A stretch of DNA of 64,000 nucleotides, taken from Heterobilharzia americana (Eukaryota > Platyhelminthes > Trematoda > Strigeidida > Schistosomatidae). Both the position numbers and the translations under genes were made by a program. The stretch is from assembly GCA_944470555.2 (NCBI GenBank), contig OX104128.1:59093257-59157256 (forward strand), given 5' to 3'. Below, in pieces: positions 1-13,185 of this stretch (its first letter is position 1; each line of letters opens with the position of its first letter). The notes below the pieces were generated by a model. The model was not told where the DNA came from and did not search any database. It worked only from the letters and a program-made list of their open reading frames with translations.

Positions 1-3000
1 TCATAAGAAAGGCGAGGGCAACTGAAAACTTAAGGGTTCTCTTTGTGACTCCTTTTTCTGTGGATGTCTGAGGGGAAATAGCAGAAGGAGGGTAAAAAAG
101 GTGTATGGAGTGTTCTCAAGAGGTATACCTGGGTAAAATGAGCATACTAAGTAGATGGGAGTTAGAAGATAGCGAGTAAGTCATGCAAACAGCGGGCAAA
201 AACGGGACAGTACTGCAGTGGTGGTGAGTTATGCAGGCTTCCAATCCAGCGAGTGAATGAGAGGTAGCTAATGAAGTCGGAAGTGCCCGGTGCAAGCTGC
301 TGTTAAGACATCCGATTTGAATTGCTTCTCTGATTTTTCCAAAGTTATCCTGCCGAGTGAATAGAAACTTCATCTGACTGCAGAATATTCCTTATGATAG
401 GACAAAGGCGCCTGACCTTGTCCTGACTCCCGGGTGAAATATTTTGGTGATATCCTCTTGTGACGGTTGCCACGTTGTTGGTTAGGGCAGTTTATTGTGT
501 GACTTGTTCGGTGAGTGGCCTGACAATCTATGATAGCATCTCGCCTTTCCACGATAGCTCTATGTGAATAGATTAAAACACTTCAGTCTGCCTGGATGTA
601 CTTTCCCACCAAGGTTAGACTTGGCTTTCACTGCACTTCTGTGCGGCTCCTCAATGAAGGCGGATCCTCAATTAAGTATAAAGACTGCTAGAACGTTCAG
701 CACTTCCGAATTCCGTAAATCATGTTGTGTAAATGATCTGGTATAATAGGATTGAAATACTTACACAATAAATGAAGAGTGGCGCTTGCAGTTGTTGCAG
801 CTCCTACCTGACTACTGCTGACGCAGTGAGCGTCAGAGAAGTCGAGGGTGACATCCTTCTTCGTAGACAATTTGGTGATGGTGCTATGCACAACTTGCGC
901 TCGCGTTCACTCTTACGTTAGTATCCATCTATCTTCGCTTCTTCGGCTGCAGTGCACACCACCTTGCAAGATTCCGGGATGAATCTCAGGCCGTTCTTTG
1001 GTGACGGGAACCGCAGTCATTGCAAATTGTTTAAGAGAGCTCTTCAGTCGTCTTCCCTGATCAGTACCCTGGGTATTTTGGTGTATTCAATGGGGAGATG
1101 GACGATAAGTACTGTTGCATGGCATGCCTCGAAAGATGGTGATATTCACGTCCGCCGATTCTTTAAACTTCGCCTTGGAACCAGTTACATCTTAAATATT
1201 CCGCAAACCGAGGGAATGGAGATTTTCATGCTGTGTATTGGAGTTTGCCGGATTAAGATGTCATAACAGGTGGTATCAAATGTTTACGCCAACTCAGCGA
1301 GGGTGAAGTCGGCAGCGTAAAAACTGCTAAGACACTTCTCCATCAAAGTTTAAATGCGGAATAAGATTTCCTATCACTTTCCTTCCACCTTTTAGACCCC
1401 GCAGTATCTTTAAAAAGTGGGCTACTTTTATCTGTGCCTTTGAAACCTGCTAGCAATCAAATTTTGTACTCTTGGCAGCATGAAAGTGTATTGCCATTCA
1501 CTCCTGCTGTTTCATCCTTTTTATCACTGTCCGCTGCCATATCAGGTGGATTGTCGATAAAAATTTTACTGGAGACGCATCTCCTGCCGAGTACATGAAC
1601 ATCCCACTCAACAGCCCTTCTTTGTCACCACACCGCTTAACTTTCTGCACTGCCGTCAGGAGCAAGTTTATATTACGTTAGACCAAAAGTGGCTTTTCCA
1701 AATAACCCTATTTTGAACATCACTGTTTTCTGTCTTTATAAATAAATTTTTTGTGAGACGTTTCATTGCTTCCCACGCAGGTGGTTACATGCAACAGCCT
1801 AAGTGTTTCGCTACAACCGTATTTAGGTCAACTGCAACCAGTATCACTTTATCGCAGATAGCGACGGGGTTATTAGGTTGGTGCAACGCGAATACCCTCG
1901 TTATAAATTATATTAAAAAGAGTGGATGGTGTTGTTCCTGTCTGTTGCATGTGTTTTGATTTTGTTTCTGTAACGTATTCAAAAACATTGACCACTCATT
2001 TTGTCTGACTTCACTCAATCTACTTGTACGACCATATTTAACCTCTTGTTTCGATTGGTGTCAAAATTGTATCTCGTTTTGGATAGAGACTGCAGCAGCC
2101 GTCAAAATTGTAGGTTCGCAACCAAGTTTCGTACGTATATTTTGTTGTATAGAACGATTTTCACAGGGTTCATTTACTGTTTGAATATACATTAGTTTTT
2201 TGGCAACTGATTGTTTTGGATTTGGTCGATTTCTCTTTGGATTTGCGAATTCCAAAAATTCGCATCTTCTTCACTGCTACTTCTTGGATTTGGCGCAGCA
2301 CTCCGGGTTAACTTTCACACAGTGTCTACCAAAGTGCTTTGATGCAGTAGGAAATAGGGTAATTGGTTGGTGATATCCAGAGAATTCCTATTTTTGTCCT
2401 GCAAATGTGTAACAGAATAGCATTTTACCATTTATATGGTGGTTGGTCAGACTATACTCTGCGACCGCACGTGCTGCACCCAAATTTGGAAAATGCTTCA
2501 CAACCCCCTCTTAAGAATCTTGGCTTCACATGGCTACAGAAAGGAAACCTGCATAGCGGAAGCGTGGGCAACCTGACTTCCCTTCCCGTTTCTCTATCCC
2601 TATGGAGGAGTACCGTGTTCGCTGCATACAGCTGTTCGCTAGAGTTATCTCCTGGCAGAAAGGAGTCTCCTAAGGACCAGATTTTGTTCTGCAAGTGGTT
2701 TTGGGATGTCTTCGTCTCCACGGTTTTCCCTCTCAGTTCGGTAACGTTGCTGTGCATAGACGATGGGGTTCGCAGGGTGGCTAGAGGGGCCCCCTACTTT
2801 TAACTGTGGCAGAGTGGTGATTTGATCGCGTTCCGACCTTGGGCGACCAGCCCTCGTAGTACTTGCATAATTCGTAATTCGCGGACTTGTGAAGTCTAGT
2901 TTGTGAAGGGGGAATAGCAACAGAAGATTCAGCGGCCGAGACGCCTGTTCCAAAGCTTTGTTCTGATGCCATAATCCAGGGCTGAAAAGACCTTAGTGGT

Positions 3001-5795
3001 TGCTTTTTATCCTCTTGCCTGTCGGATATCGGCTTAATCCCACATAACCACATGATCCCGTTTTCTAGTGTCCTGCTTGGTTTTGGGCATGCAAAACTTG
3101 TAAGTTTAGTTTTCGAGTCAAATGTCTTGGTGAGAAACCCTAAAATTGGGGTGGTTTTCACGTGAGATGGTTTGGTAATCTGTTTAGGCTCCTTGCGAGA
3201 GGACTTTTGAAGTCAACTTTGTACGCCATCTAACAACACCTGGCGATAGCATAAACGTGACGCTTTTATCATAATGGCATGTTAGCAGTTCAATTACACC
3301 GTGGGAAACATCCTCAAGTACGACTTTCGTCTCCTCTGCTCCACATGATATCGAATTACCAGGAGCTACCTCCGTTCTTTTGGGGCTAAAAGTCTGACGT
3401 CACGTGCGAAAGAAACTAATCTTATTCCAGCCTTTCAGCAATCCTAGAGAAAATCCGCAGGGTGGTAACTTCTGCGGGGATAATTAGCTATCCCGATAAA
3501 CATGACGGAGGTTCACAAGGAAAAGTAACGACCCTTGTGTTCCGCGTCACTGAATCTATGCACGTTCACTGAACTGTTTACTATTCCCTAATGGTGGGCT
3601 TGTTGACGTGTCAGCGCTGAACAGGATAGGTGAAGAGGTTTTTATATTCCCTATACCCGCAAAGGATGAGACGGCTGCTGCCTCAATACGCCTCTCGCAC
3701 GGATTATTTTTGTCTGGCCTTTGGGCAGCGAAAAGTTCCAGGGCTTCTCAAATATATTTCGTCACGGATCCCGGGTGCACTTCACCTGGACACTACGTCA
3801 TTCGAGTCAAACTTTCTGTTACCTGGACGATACATTTAAAAAAGGAAGATTCTGGTCAACGATGGTTTCCAGGTGCTCTTTTATTTGTGCTGTAACAAGC
3901 TGAACTCTGTTCTCAGGTTTCGCCAGGTTTTCTTGTGGCACTTTAGCTTGAGTGTTTTGGAGGCCGATTGTAATTGCATGAAATCTAAGAGCAGCTTTCT
4001 GAGTTTGTTGATACGCGTCAGGTGGAGCTCACTGCATTTTTGGACGTGTGTACTAGCGTCATCTGCTTTGGTGGTTTTCATGAACTGGCAGTGTCAGGGT
4101 ATTGCACTGTGCTACTTCAGCAGCATTTTGCCCATCCTCCATACAACCCTCATGAAAATGCTTCATCTGATAGGATTGCGTCCTTTTCGTACACACTGAA
4201 GCTGCAGGTCACCGGAGCATTTTATGTTCTGTGGGGATGCTACTTAGGTTTGCAATGCAGTGGTAGGAGTTTATCCATTGTTTCTGGTCCCCGTTCACTG
4301 TTTTCTTCAAATAAATTTACTCGGTGTGTTTTGATGATGGTCGCCATGTCTGGAGCAGCTTCGTGATTCGGTTGAGTTGTTGTACGTCCTGGATGTGATA
4401 TCTGTGGGTACTTTTGATAATAGGAGTAGCCTCTTACTTCGGGTACCATAAGTACATTTGGTCCTCCCTGGTTTGTTACTATCACGGTTGGCATCACCAA
4501 AGGTGCTTTCGTTGGTAGAAGGGGATCTCATTTATTTCAGATGCTCTCTGGGAAAATTACAGTGTTGCAGAAGACCTTGGTGAAGACGTTGTTAGTTGAA
4601 CAAAGTGCCGAAAACAACGGGAGGTCATACTGAAGAAGGAAATCAAATCTGCGTCAGCCTACTATTAGACAGTCGTTGCCTTATCCTTCATATTTGGCCA
4701 GAAAACTTAACTCTGACAGCCAGATGAGTAATCGGATCAAGAGATGAGTTTTAAGAGGAACAACCTTTAAAAATGGACCGAAGACTGAGGTATTTGAGGG
4801 GTCGACACAACCAAGAACCACCGGTTGGAAGTAATTTGGGCACTTCTGACAAAAAATGCCGTGCCGAACTACCTCGAAATTACTAACTCAGAACAGGTCG
4901 ATTTTGCATGCACAACTACATAAGCGCTAGTGGGCATTATCAACACTGAAAGACTCCAGATAACAATGGAATTGAATCCGGAATTTGATTATACTATTCC
5001 AATCACGCCGTCTACAGGAACAGCAGTGTAAACGTGCATGCCTTCACCGATGCCCACAAGGCAACGTCAGTACAATCTTACCCTGTACTTCTGATCACCT
5101 AGCTGCAGTCTTCTGAATATTTGGATGCGCACGGACCACATATGTAAGGCGAGGATAAGTTGACGGAAAAGAGAATTCGAGTTGCCACACAAGTGTGAAT
5201 ATCCACCCGATTTTAAGGGAGGCCCTGAAAGGATAAGGAACGTGAGTGAAATCGTACAACAAAGCTGAACTGATACTTGGCCCCAATCCTAAGTACCAGG
5301 AAGCCATTCACTCTCCTTTGCAGCAAGAGCTGTTCCTCCATAGTCACCCGATATATTGTCAAATATGCGTAGACAGAAAACCTACATAAGAGCTTTGAAT
5401 ACGTGAGGGAATTTAGGCAGATTCATGTTATAACGCAGATTGCTTAAAATGGTGATTTACTAGCGTTAAGAGTTTTGGTTGGTTTAATCACAGATGAATA
5501 CCTCCAACAGTTTGTACAGACATGAAAACTAAAAGAACAGAAAACGTGGCTGATACAAAACGAAAACGGGAAGTCTGACTTGCATTCCTGGTGTGAAAAT
5601 TAAGGGCTGATACAAACAATGAGGGTCAAAGTGAGGAGTAGCCACCTCTGAAAAAACCAAGGCATAAATCGGAAAATACTACCACTTCACCAAAATCAGA
5701 TAGTCCTCCATGGTCACTTGTGTACTGCTCATTTAAACATGTTTCAGAGCAAAATGTATGGTTGACCCATGGCTCATGCTTCAGAAGTACAAGTC
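1..5795. other. No assignable gene; decayed sequence
   Basis: I see no recognisable gene or element here. The open frames (for example minus-strand 2,781-3,161 and plus-strand 2,363-2,803) overlap each other on both strands and carry no motif I know. The stretch 4,800-5,340 reads in places like degraded protein-coding text interrupted by many stops, but I cannot place it in a family. Base composition is more GC-rich than the right part of the window, like the other transposon-dense parts of the left half. Confidence 0.5.
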
Positions 5796-6130
5796 TGTAG
5801 CGTCACACACTTCCCCAAAATCAATAGCCTAGGGTTTGACGACTTTCGACATTGATGCTGACCTTGATAGTTTAACTGGACTCGCTAAGCTGAGGGCATA
5901 CGGTCAAGCATCCTGGCTATTTGGTACACTTTCGTGTTGCGTTGCACTGCTCGTAATCGACTCTCTAGCCAGCTAGATGGAACGCATCAGTATCTTGGCA
6001 CGACCTCGTGTATATATTATTCGATCTGACCACTCTCTTGTGTTTTCCCTCGGTCTCATATACGTGGGTATATGGCAAGTATGAATTATTAGTGGTTGGC
6101 CTCGGTGTCTGTCAAGTTCGCACAAAGACA
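5796..6130. repeat. LTR-like repeat, copy 1 (335 bp)
   Basis: This segment is bounded by TGTAGCG and AAAGACA, so it reads TG...CA on either strand. It has relatives of exactly the same length at 25,769-26,103 and 47,749-48,083, both in the opposite orientation. Length, TG/CA ends and a solo occurrence suggest an LTR of a Ty3/gypsy-like element, but no primer-binding site or polypurine tract is clear. The first ~90 bp resemble the 47.7 kb copy more than the 25.8 kb copy; from about 5,885 on the match to the 25.8 kb copy is nearly perfect. Confidence 0.6.
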
Positions 6131-7004
6131 ATTCCTAAAAGAGCATTGTAACACTGCGTTTTGTGCGGGTGATTTGTCCTGATTCAGAGCTCTTCTATGA
6201 GCTCTAAAACAACTCCAACTTTAGTCCCACAAAGTTACTTCACCTTTATAGATGAAGACGGATGCTGACTCCTTAGAAATAATTCTTAGGCTGACAGCAA
6301 ATTGTGTAGTGTAAGTCTTTTAGAGGCCCACTCAACTACTATTGCCTTCATTCTTTTGGTTGCCGCATAATGAAGAGACTTGCTTGTGTTTAATATTTCG
6401 GGTCGATCAAACAAGGCGCAACACTACAAAGTCGTTGTCATAATCCTCAAACATGGACAAGTTCTTCGCTTGAAATCGAAAGCCCGTGTGCTATCACAAT
6501 TCTCTTTTCCCCATGCCTGCGATCCGTAGAACGCAACAACAGCTGATATAGCCATTGGTAAGTTTGTTATTGCGTTCCAGAGGGGTTGGATGCCTACTCA
6601 ACAATACACCGTCTGCTCATATCTTCTTATGACAGGTAAGATTGAGGAAAAGAGGCAGTAAGTTGCAGCCCATCTCCCCTGCTCAGTCCGCAATCGACGA
6701 TGCTGTGAATTGTTACCATTTGTTAACTCTTTATCGCTACCTACTTATCTACTCTAATCAATTTTCAGGGCGTTTTCACTTCTTCATGCAAAACATAAAC
6801 CCTATCCCCTTCCTCCATCTGGCTGGCCTGGATAACTGCCTGATAACAAGATATTCAATAATTCAAGTGGATTCGCTGTCACAGGAACAATCATACATTC
6901 CCCTGCAAGTTAAACCTACATCCAGATACCCTCATGGCAAAAAGAGAATTCAACCGCATGCTGTAACTGGTCATTATCAAACCTTCAGGTAATCCTCCTG
7001 TGGT

Positions 7005-7640
7005 TTGGATATTGACCATATCTACACCGATGACTTTCTCGGTTCGGGTCCAGAAATGAAAACTCGCCTTAAGCATTTGGACCTCACGCTCAGCAGAGCG
7101 AGAAAGCATGGCATCGCAGTCGAAGTGCGGTAGCGTGAAATAGGAGTTAATTCACCCAGCTGCCCTGGGCATCTTATTGATAACAAAGGTATACGCCCAT
7201 TCAGAGATAAAGCAGTGGCTATCATGAACTATCCAGAGCCAACTACTTTGAGGCGGCTCCGCGCTTTCGACAGCCCGGTAAGTTATTACCGAAGGTTCAT
7301 CCCCAACTGTGCTTCTGTTATGAGACCACTCACAAATCTACTCCGAGGGACTACAACGCGCGTGACTCCAGACAACGTGGCTAGACTTACGTTTCCCCAA
7401 GTCAAGGAAACCATCCTGAAAACAACCATGCGTATGCATCACGACTCCAGCGCTCCTTCGAGAAGCGCTGTTGATGCATCTGACTCAACAGTCGGAGCAG
7501 AATTGCAACGGTTGACTGGCTCCCAGTAGCAAACTTTAGCCTCTTTCCCTAGGCAGCTGAAGTACGTGCAGACAAGGCACAGTACATTCAGTAGGAAAAT
7601 CCTGGTTATGTGACGTTCCGTTAGCCATTTTCGTCACTCG
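7005..7640 (+). pseudogene. Ty3/gypsy reverse transcriptase/RNase H relic (copy A)
   Basis: The translation gives the end of a gypsy-type RT: a YTDD catalytic box, HLDLTLSRARKHGIAV, then GIRPFRDKAVAIMNYPEPTT, YYRRFIPNCASVMRPLTNLL and the RNase H start with SAVDASDSTVGAELQ. A TAG stop interrupts the frame after the YTDD segment (near 7,132), and another stop follows TGSQ at 7,527. The palm-thumb region is recognisable, but gag, protease and most of pol are missing, so it is a dead fragment. Family assignment is firm; the exact element is not known to me. Confidence 0.85.
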
Positions 7641-7679
7641 GCTGAAGGTCATAAATCAACTCCCTCAGGATTCACTCGG

Positions 7680-7990
7680 GAATTCAACCCAGTTTGCTGA
7701 AACAGATTTTCATCCCTAGAATCATGAGCACCAGCTTGTTGATGGGGAGTAATGACCGGACGCTCTATGATGGATAAAGAGGGTCCTTCCACATTGAGTA
7801 ACCTAACTTCTCTGAGGACTTCAGAAAGGTTAGTCACGATATACCCTACGTGACAATTCATGACAATGCATGTTGGTGGCGGATCACTGAGTTGGCCTAA
7901 GAATCACCTTAACAGTTGGATTTAGCTCCTCTTCGTCCAATAAGCTTCCGTTCGTGAGCGGGGCATTTCCCGGGGCTTTCTCTCGCTTTT
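7680..7990 (-). repeat. Module G, copy in A
   Basis: About 310 bp that recur at 23,909-24,219 (copy B) and, more diverged and joined to other sequence, at 35,243-35,553. The longest frame within it reads MNCHVGYIVTNLSEVLREV on the minus strand. I do not recognise the protein. Its recurrence in a third context shows that it moved or was duplicated separately from the big A/B segment. Confidence 0.6.
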
Positions 7991-8421
7991 ATAAAAGTTC
8001 CAAAGAAATTCAAGGAACCTGAAACTAGTTCCTTATATGAAGAGATGTGGAAAACCTTAAATATGTGACTGAAAGGTTTTTCGATGAGAATTTCAAATGT
8101 GATTTGTGATGGTTCGACAACTGGTGGTCGCATGGGTTCTTCGTTTGCGTTTGTGGAGAACTTTCGCCGTTTGAGGAGGTGAGAGTTATTTTCCTGGTTC
8201 GGAAAAACCCAAAAGTATAGAAATAATTGATCGTTAATTACTTTCACTCCTGCTACTTTGGGTCCAAGATACAATGGGAGGCTTAATAATCACAACTTGT
8301 CTGTACCACAGAACTCTAAGTTTGTGTTTAGCTGCCTGTCGTAAGCGGCAGGAGAAAGGGCCTTGACAACGTCCTCAGGAAAAGATTCCCATAGTTTACA
8401 ACCCCTCACGTTACATTGCTC
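7991..8421. other. Unassigned stretch between module G and the CR1-like element
   Basis: A 121-codon open frame lies on the minus strand (7,909-8,274, overlapping module G), with no motif I know. It is present in B as well (23,625-23,990). Nothing else is recognisable. Confidence 0.4.
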
Positions 8422-8889
8422 CTGCATATCTCAGTATTTTATATCGGTACTCTCCGCGGTTAAGTAGGTCTGTCTGTATAGAAGAAAAATCCGGAGTATA
8501 TATTGCTTCTTTTTCGCGGAAACTCAGCCTCCTGAAGATCATACCCCTCTTCTGCAACGTTAAAGGATACCATCTTCAACAGACACCCATTTGGATATAC
8601 ACAACGGGACACAAGAAACTACTGCTGAGAAAACAGAGGAATCAAAATGAGGACTAACTTAAAGGGAAACTTTTTGTCTGTTCCACTTCATTTGGTCACG
8701 AGCTAACGCTGTTAACTTCGAGACACAATAGTTTTACAGTACACTTTACCTAAACTGTAAAGAAACATTTGCTAATAACTATCATATTTGTTACATAAGT
8801 CGTTGCTAAGCCCTCTGTAACTGGTGGTTATTTTACTTGTTTTTCGGTGTTAATGACCCCAATAAACGTGTAACTACTACTGCTCCACC

Positions 8890-9505
8890 ATGGTCCAGCC
8901 CAACAAACGTATATGTGCTGCGCATACACCTAAACTTAATCCTAGCGTCTCAACTAAGAGGGCACGTTCACTAACTGGTTCGACATCAAGTCCTAGAAGA
9001 GGCCCTGCAGTTAAGGTACTCGATTTGATACCGGAGCTATATAACACCGCGTGAAAATAAAGAAGATTTGATAACCTTGCAGAAGTCACTGCAAGACATG
9101 AACGCTAAGCTTGAAGTTATCCTGCCACTGCTCCATCTTTGTCAGCCTAATCTAGAAGCCAGTACTGAAACCCTATTGAAAACAGAAAGTGTGCTAGATT
9201 GCATAGCTACAGAGGTTAATAAAAGAATTATGTCCTCATCTAATGTACTAGTATACAACATACCCGACCACGAACCGATCAAACAAGCTCGTAACATGTC
9301 TTCTGCAGAATACCAAGTTATCCGTCTCCGCAGGGAGTTGGGGAAATATACCTGCCCCTTGTTGTTCGAATTTAGTAGCTCTTACCACGCCAGACACTTC
9401 CTATCATCCAATCAACTTATTAGTATATCCACACCATATAAAAGTGTCAAACTTTCACAAGACTTAACACCTTGTCAAGGACGCAATTGTACAAAAATAC
9501 CATAG
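8890..9505 (+). pseudogene. CR1-like ORF1 (nucleic-acid-binding protein), frameshifted, copy A
   Basis: ATG at 8,890 opens a basic N-terminal part that ends at a TGA near 9,052. The frame resumes one register over at about 9,068 with a helical region rich in Leu/Glu, followed by NVLVYNIPDHEPIKQA, LLFEFSSSYHARHFL and the closing DLTPCQGRNC. This order (coiled coil, an RRM-like VYN(I/L)PD strand, a late aromatic patch) is typical of CR1/LINE ORF1 proteins, which chaperone the element RNA. A stop at 9,503 breaks the C-terminal part. Polar Ser/Thr/His-rich frames continue to about 10,620. Confidence 0.65.
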
Positions 9506-10674
9506 GCTGCAAACTCTAGTCAGGCTATGGTACCCACAACAGAAACACAATCTGTTAGTGAACTGGTCACTGTACCAAAACAACGGAGTGAGGAACACCA
9601 AAGCCCCCAAAATAGCCTACTCACACACAGACGTAGTAGAGCCGATGACACGACGGTGGGCTTGGGCAAATCGACAAACTACACTCTAAAGCAGACACAC
9701 GATCTCTCAAAAGCAATCTCACTGCCTACAGAAGTGGAAAGCCGGTCCCCGTCTCACACAAGTCACCACAAAACCAAGTGCTACGCTATCGATCCAACAA
9801 AATACTGAAGACATTACTATGTCGTCACCAGGGATTACTCAGTCTATAAACATACCCACCACCAGCCGCGAGTACGCTGTCACCATAGCACCGTCCCGAA
9901 GCCTAGCACGTAAACAGTCTAATCTACCCCCACACCAGCCAGTGCATAACCTATATACATCAAATGGGCAGATGACAAGGAGTACAGATAGCACTAGACA
10001 CTTACACAAACCCCACCATGGACCCACCCAGGTTAATCAAATTGCCAAAAAGTCAATTAAATAGCCAATAAACGAAAAAGCAATACGAATAACCAAAAGA
10101 CCATGGCACCCTCGCAAAGCTACACTAGGAAAAATGCCAAACGTTATTTCTCAGCCCATCCTATGACCAAGCTAAATAACTACTGTCAAGGCGATCCATA
10201 TTTCTTAACATTTCCGCGGTCACCAACAGACACACACCACCGCCGGACCCCTCGACGGTCGCAGTTATTGGATAGTGAGCCGAATGGTAGTCATAGACTA
10301 TGCTCTCCGCCCTACCCATATGCCGCAAAACGTGGGTTATATGCCACTCAAGGATAAACTTACAATAGATCCCCTAGGGGAAAACTTAGTAAATATGAAG
10401 TTGGCTATGACCGTAATGTATACGACAGCCAGCGGATAGGTGTGCCATACAATCTATCAGTCCCCGTTACTTCTTATGAACAGGGTTTTTTCGGACAGCC
10501 TACGGCTGCAACGCCACCAGTAATGCAAGTGATTCGGATGCTGTTGGATCATCTCATCTCTACCCTGACCAACAGTCTCTATGCCAATCACAATGTGGTG
10601 AATACCTCGCTCCTTCCGCGGTAAACAGTACCGAATCGTCGCCCTGTACAAAAGGTCATGACATCGCTAGCACG

Positions 10675-12289
10675 ATGTACCCAAAGGACCCACAAGAAAT
10701 ATACAGAAGTGCTGACTTTCTTCGAGATATATCCAAACACTTTTGTACTCTTAACTCGCTCCCGTTTTGCATGATTAACGCCCGCTCTGTACGCAACAAA
10801 ATGAAAGAGATTATACTGCTATCTCTGATTTGTGATCCGTCCGTGATAATGATTACAGAAGCATGGTGTGCCTCTGGTATTTGTGATACAGAGATCTCCA
10901 TCGACAACTATTCGTTGTTCAGGAGGGACAGACTACATAGTAAAGGTCCGATATCACTGCTGCGCAGTGATTGACGACTCAGTATGGGTTATCGCCAAAC
11001 TTACTCACTCCGCATCTCTCCTAATAGGATGCATTTACCGATCCCCTTGCTCCTCAGTCGAATACGACGAGAAGCTGACAAGCGTGTTCGCTCGTGTGGC
11101 AACACTACCATACACAGCGAAAATTATGTGTGGTGACTTTAACATGCCAGATATAACGTGGCAATCAATCAGCTATCCAAAGCACTTTGGTAAATTCATA
11201 AGCATTCTTGAAACAGAGGGTTGGCAATAACATGTGGAACACCCTATCAGGTACAATAGTGTCCTGGACCTAGTCTTCACAAACGGAACCACACCCACAA
11301 AACTCCAAGTAGGTACACAATTTCCAGGTAGTGATCACAAGATAGTATATGAATACTTTAACATATCCAGCACAAAATTAGCCCAAAAAACAGCAACAGT
11401 TCTAACCAGAAACTACAAGTATGCCAAATCGGAGGAACTACAACTGTTTCTGTGTTGCCTAGGTTGGAGCCGCTACTTTACCAACAGTTCAACCAAAGAA
11501 CTCTGTGATCTATTTTATGATTATATAGACACGGCTCAAGACTATATTGCTCCACCACTCCAAAGAGAAATTCAGAAAAAGAGTTGACTTTATACCTACG
11601 CAACCGCATGAGTAACCATGCCAGAGAGTACTATAAGTCGAATGACTTCTCACCGCTTGTCAGGCTCAAAGACACGTGTGACACATTTAAGGTAGAAAGA
11701 GTATTAGAAGCCGCCAAACAAGAACTCATTCAATGCAGTAAAACTAGTAATACAGAAGCACTAGTGACTGATGAAAACCCGGACTAGCAACTCCAGAAAT
11801 AGTACTCCTGGTTTATTCATAGACAACAGGATCCTCTACGACGACTCACTACAAATCTGCGAGCTGTTCAGCTATCAGTTTGCTAGCTGCTTTACACACG
11901 AGGACAGCACAAAAGTCATTGGTGCGCCGTCAACATCAACTCACTTGATAAGTACTGTGCTCTTCACTCAACAAAACATTCCCCTAGTTATAGTATCACT
12001 TCGAACTTCATACAGTTCTGGACCTGATGAAATTCCAACCCTCTTGCTAAAAAGAGGTGGCGAAGATATACCGCCGATCCTCTTGAAGCTCTTTAATACG
12101 TCCCTCTCCAGTGGCAATCACCCTGAGAAGTGGAAACTATCACACATGTATTCCAAGCACAAATGTGGACCAGCATCTGATACAGAAAACTGCCGACCTA
12201 TAAACATCACGTCAGTAGTATCCAGGACTATGGAAAAGGTGACTGTAAAAGTTGTCAACTACATGACGACAAACCAATTACTCTCACCA
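10675..12289 (+). pseudogene. CR1-like ORF2 (endonuclease plus RT start), copy A
   Basis: The endonuclease domain shows INARSVRNKMKEI, then ITEAW, GCIYRSP, CGDFNMPDITW and GSDHKIVYEYF, which are the APE/EEP catalytic signatures in order. The RT start follows (SGPDEIPTLLLKR, NCRPINITSVVSRTMEKV). The frame is broken near 10,960 (frameshift), 11,228 (TAA), 11,585 (TGA) and 11,785 (TAG). RT motifs A to C are absent because the copy ends at 12,289. In life the enzyme nicks target DNA and copies element RNA in place. Confidence 0.85.
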
Positions 12290-12360
12290 GCACAATACGG
12301 ACCCTTGAAAGGCGGTGAATTCTTCAGAATTCGCATCTTCCGCTAGTTTTACCCCTCGCA

Positions 12361-13185
12361 TCCTAACCTCCTCAGAGAAACGACTAATTTTTACCCAGAT
12401 GAAAGGAATTTACGAGGCAGTAAGTCGGCAAGAATTCGGACCTTCTGCCAATTTGCGCTGCGTAGCGGAAATTGCACATAGGGTTCTGGTGTCTCTGTTT
12501 AGTAGTCTGGGGAATAACTTGCGATTGCGGCGCGTTGACGACGCATTCATTCGGACTTATAGAAGAACTCAGCCGTTGTTTCCCATCCGTAAAGAGACTT
12601 TGGATTACAGAAGGAGTCCAGGGATGAGCTGAGAAAATGGATTGAGGCCGCCCCACATATCTCGCCTGGATCACTACGCTTCTATTCACCTGTGACTCAT
12701 ACAGTACAGATGTTCCGGAGTAGATTAAACTATGATTCTCCACACATCCCAGGACCCCCTTCACCCTAGCAGATCGCTTTTAGGCGTCAGTTAGAAACTT
12801 CACATTATAGGCCAGCCTCTTAGTGTGCAAGCGCGAAGATCATTGGTAACCCGTCTGGAGTTGTAATAATAACAACATATTTCATGCAACATAAGTTATA
12901 TGAATACAAGCCAGTTTACAGATTGGACCATTTTGGCAGTGAGAAATGGCTGTTATACACAGTGTTAAGCTATACATTCAATACCGTTATTCGCGGCACA
13001 TAACAGGTGCGTCTAGAGAAAGAACGTTAATACTCCGCAGACACCAAATAATGAAACAGATAAACATCGACATAATTATTCATCACACTGAAGCAACCTC
13101 AGATTGAAAATAGGAATTATTCGGTTGTTGTTTCAATCTTCCAAGATTCTTGAAAGTAAGGCGGGTAGTACAGCCGTGACCTTGG
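12361..13185. repeat. Module M, copy next to A
   Basis: About 820 bp that reappear inverted at 34,138-35,037. Two single-base differences in C-runs and scattered substitutions show a more diverged pair than A/B/C. The C-side copy also has roughly 85 extra bases near 34,165-34,250. The frame on the plus strand here (12,315-12,632) includes LRCVAEIAHRVLVSLFSSLG and FIRTYRRTQPLFPIRKET; I cannot assign it. The run from 12,290 to 12,360 is junction sequence. Confidence 0.75.

Larger units (their letters stand above)
5885..12289 (+). repeat. Segmental duplication copy A (arm of A/B inverted repeat)
   Basis: Each position x checked here matches position 31,899 minus x on the other strand of copy B (19,610-26,014). 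This holds at the LTR edge, the gypsy relic, ORF1 and ORF2 of the CR1-like element, so there is no net insertion or deletion over 6.4 kb. By eye I found only a handful of substitutions. The left end lies inside an LTR-like repeat. The right end lies inside the RT domain of the CR1-like element, where A changes abruptly to unrelated sequence. Confidence 0.9.
8422..12289 (+). mobile_element. CR1/Jockey-like non-LTR retrotransposon, copy A, 3' truncated
   Basis: The left boundary is set where copies A and C begin to agree (8,422 here, 28,155 in C). The element has an ORF1-like region, then an ORF2 with an APE-type endonuclease and a reverse transcriptase. Copy A stops in the RT fingers region at 12,289. 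The following ~25 bp still resemble a more distant relative of the element before all similarity ends, which suggests the junction formed inside or by conversion with another CR1 copy. Frameshifts and stops are the same as in B and C. Confidence 0.85.

Noticed and set aside
2363..3161. Host gene on either strand
   Set aside because: Overlapping frames on both strands with no motif, and no splice pattern.
9839..10027. Antisense protein in the CR1 ORF1-ORF2 linker
   Set aside because: Shadow of a low-complexity linker; repeated in B and C only because the DNA is duplicated.
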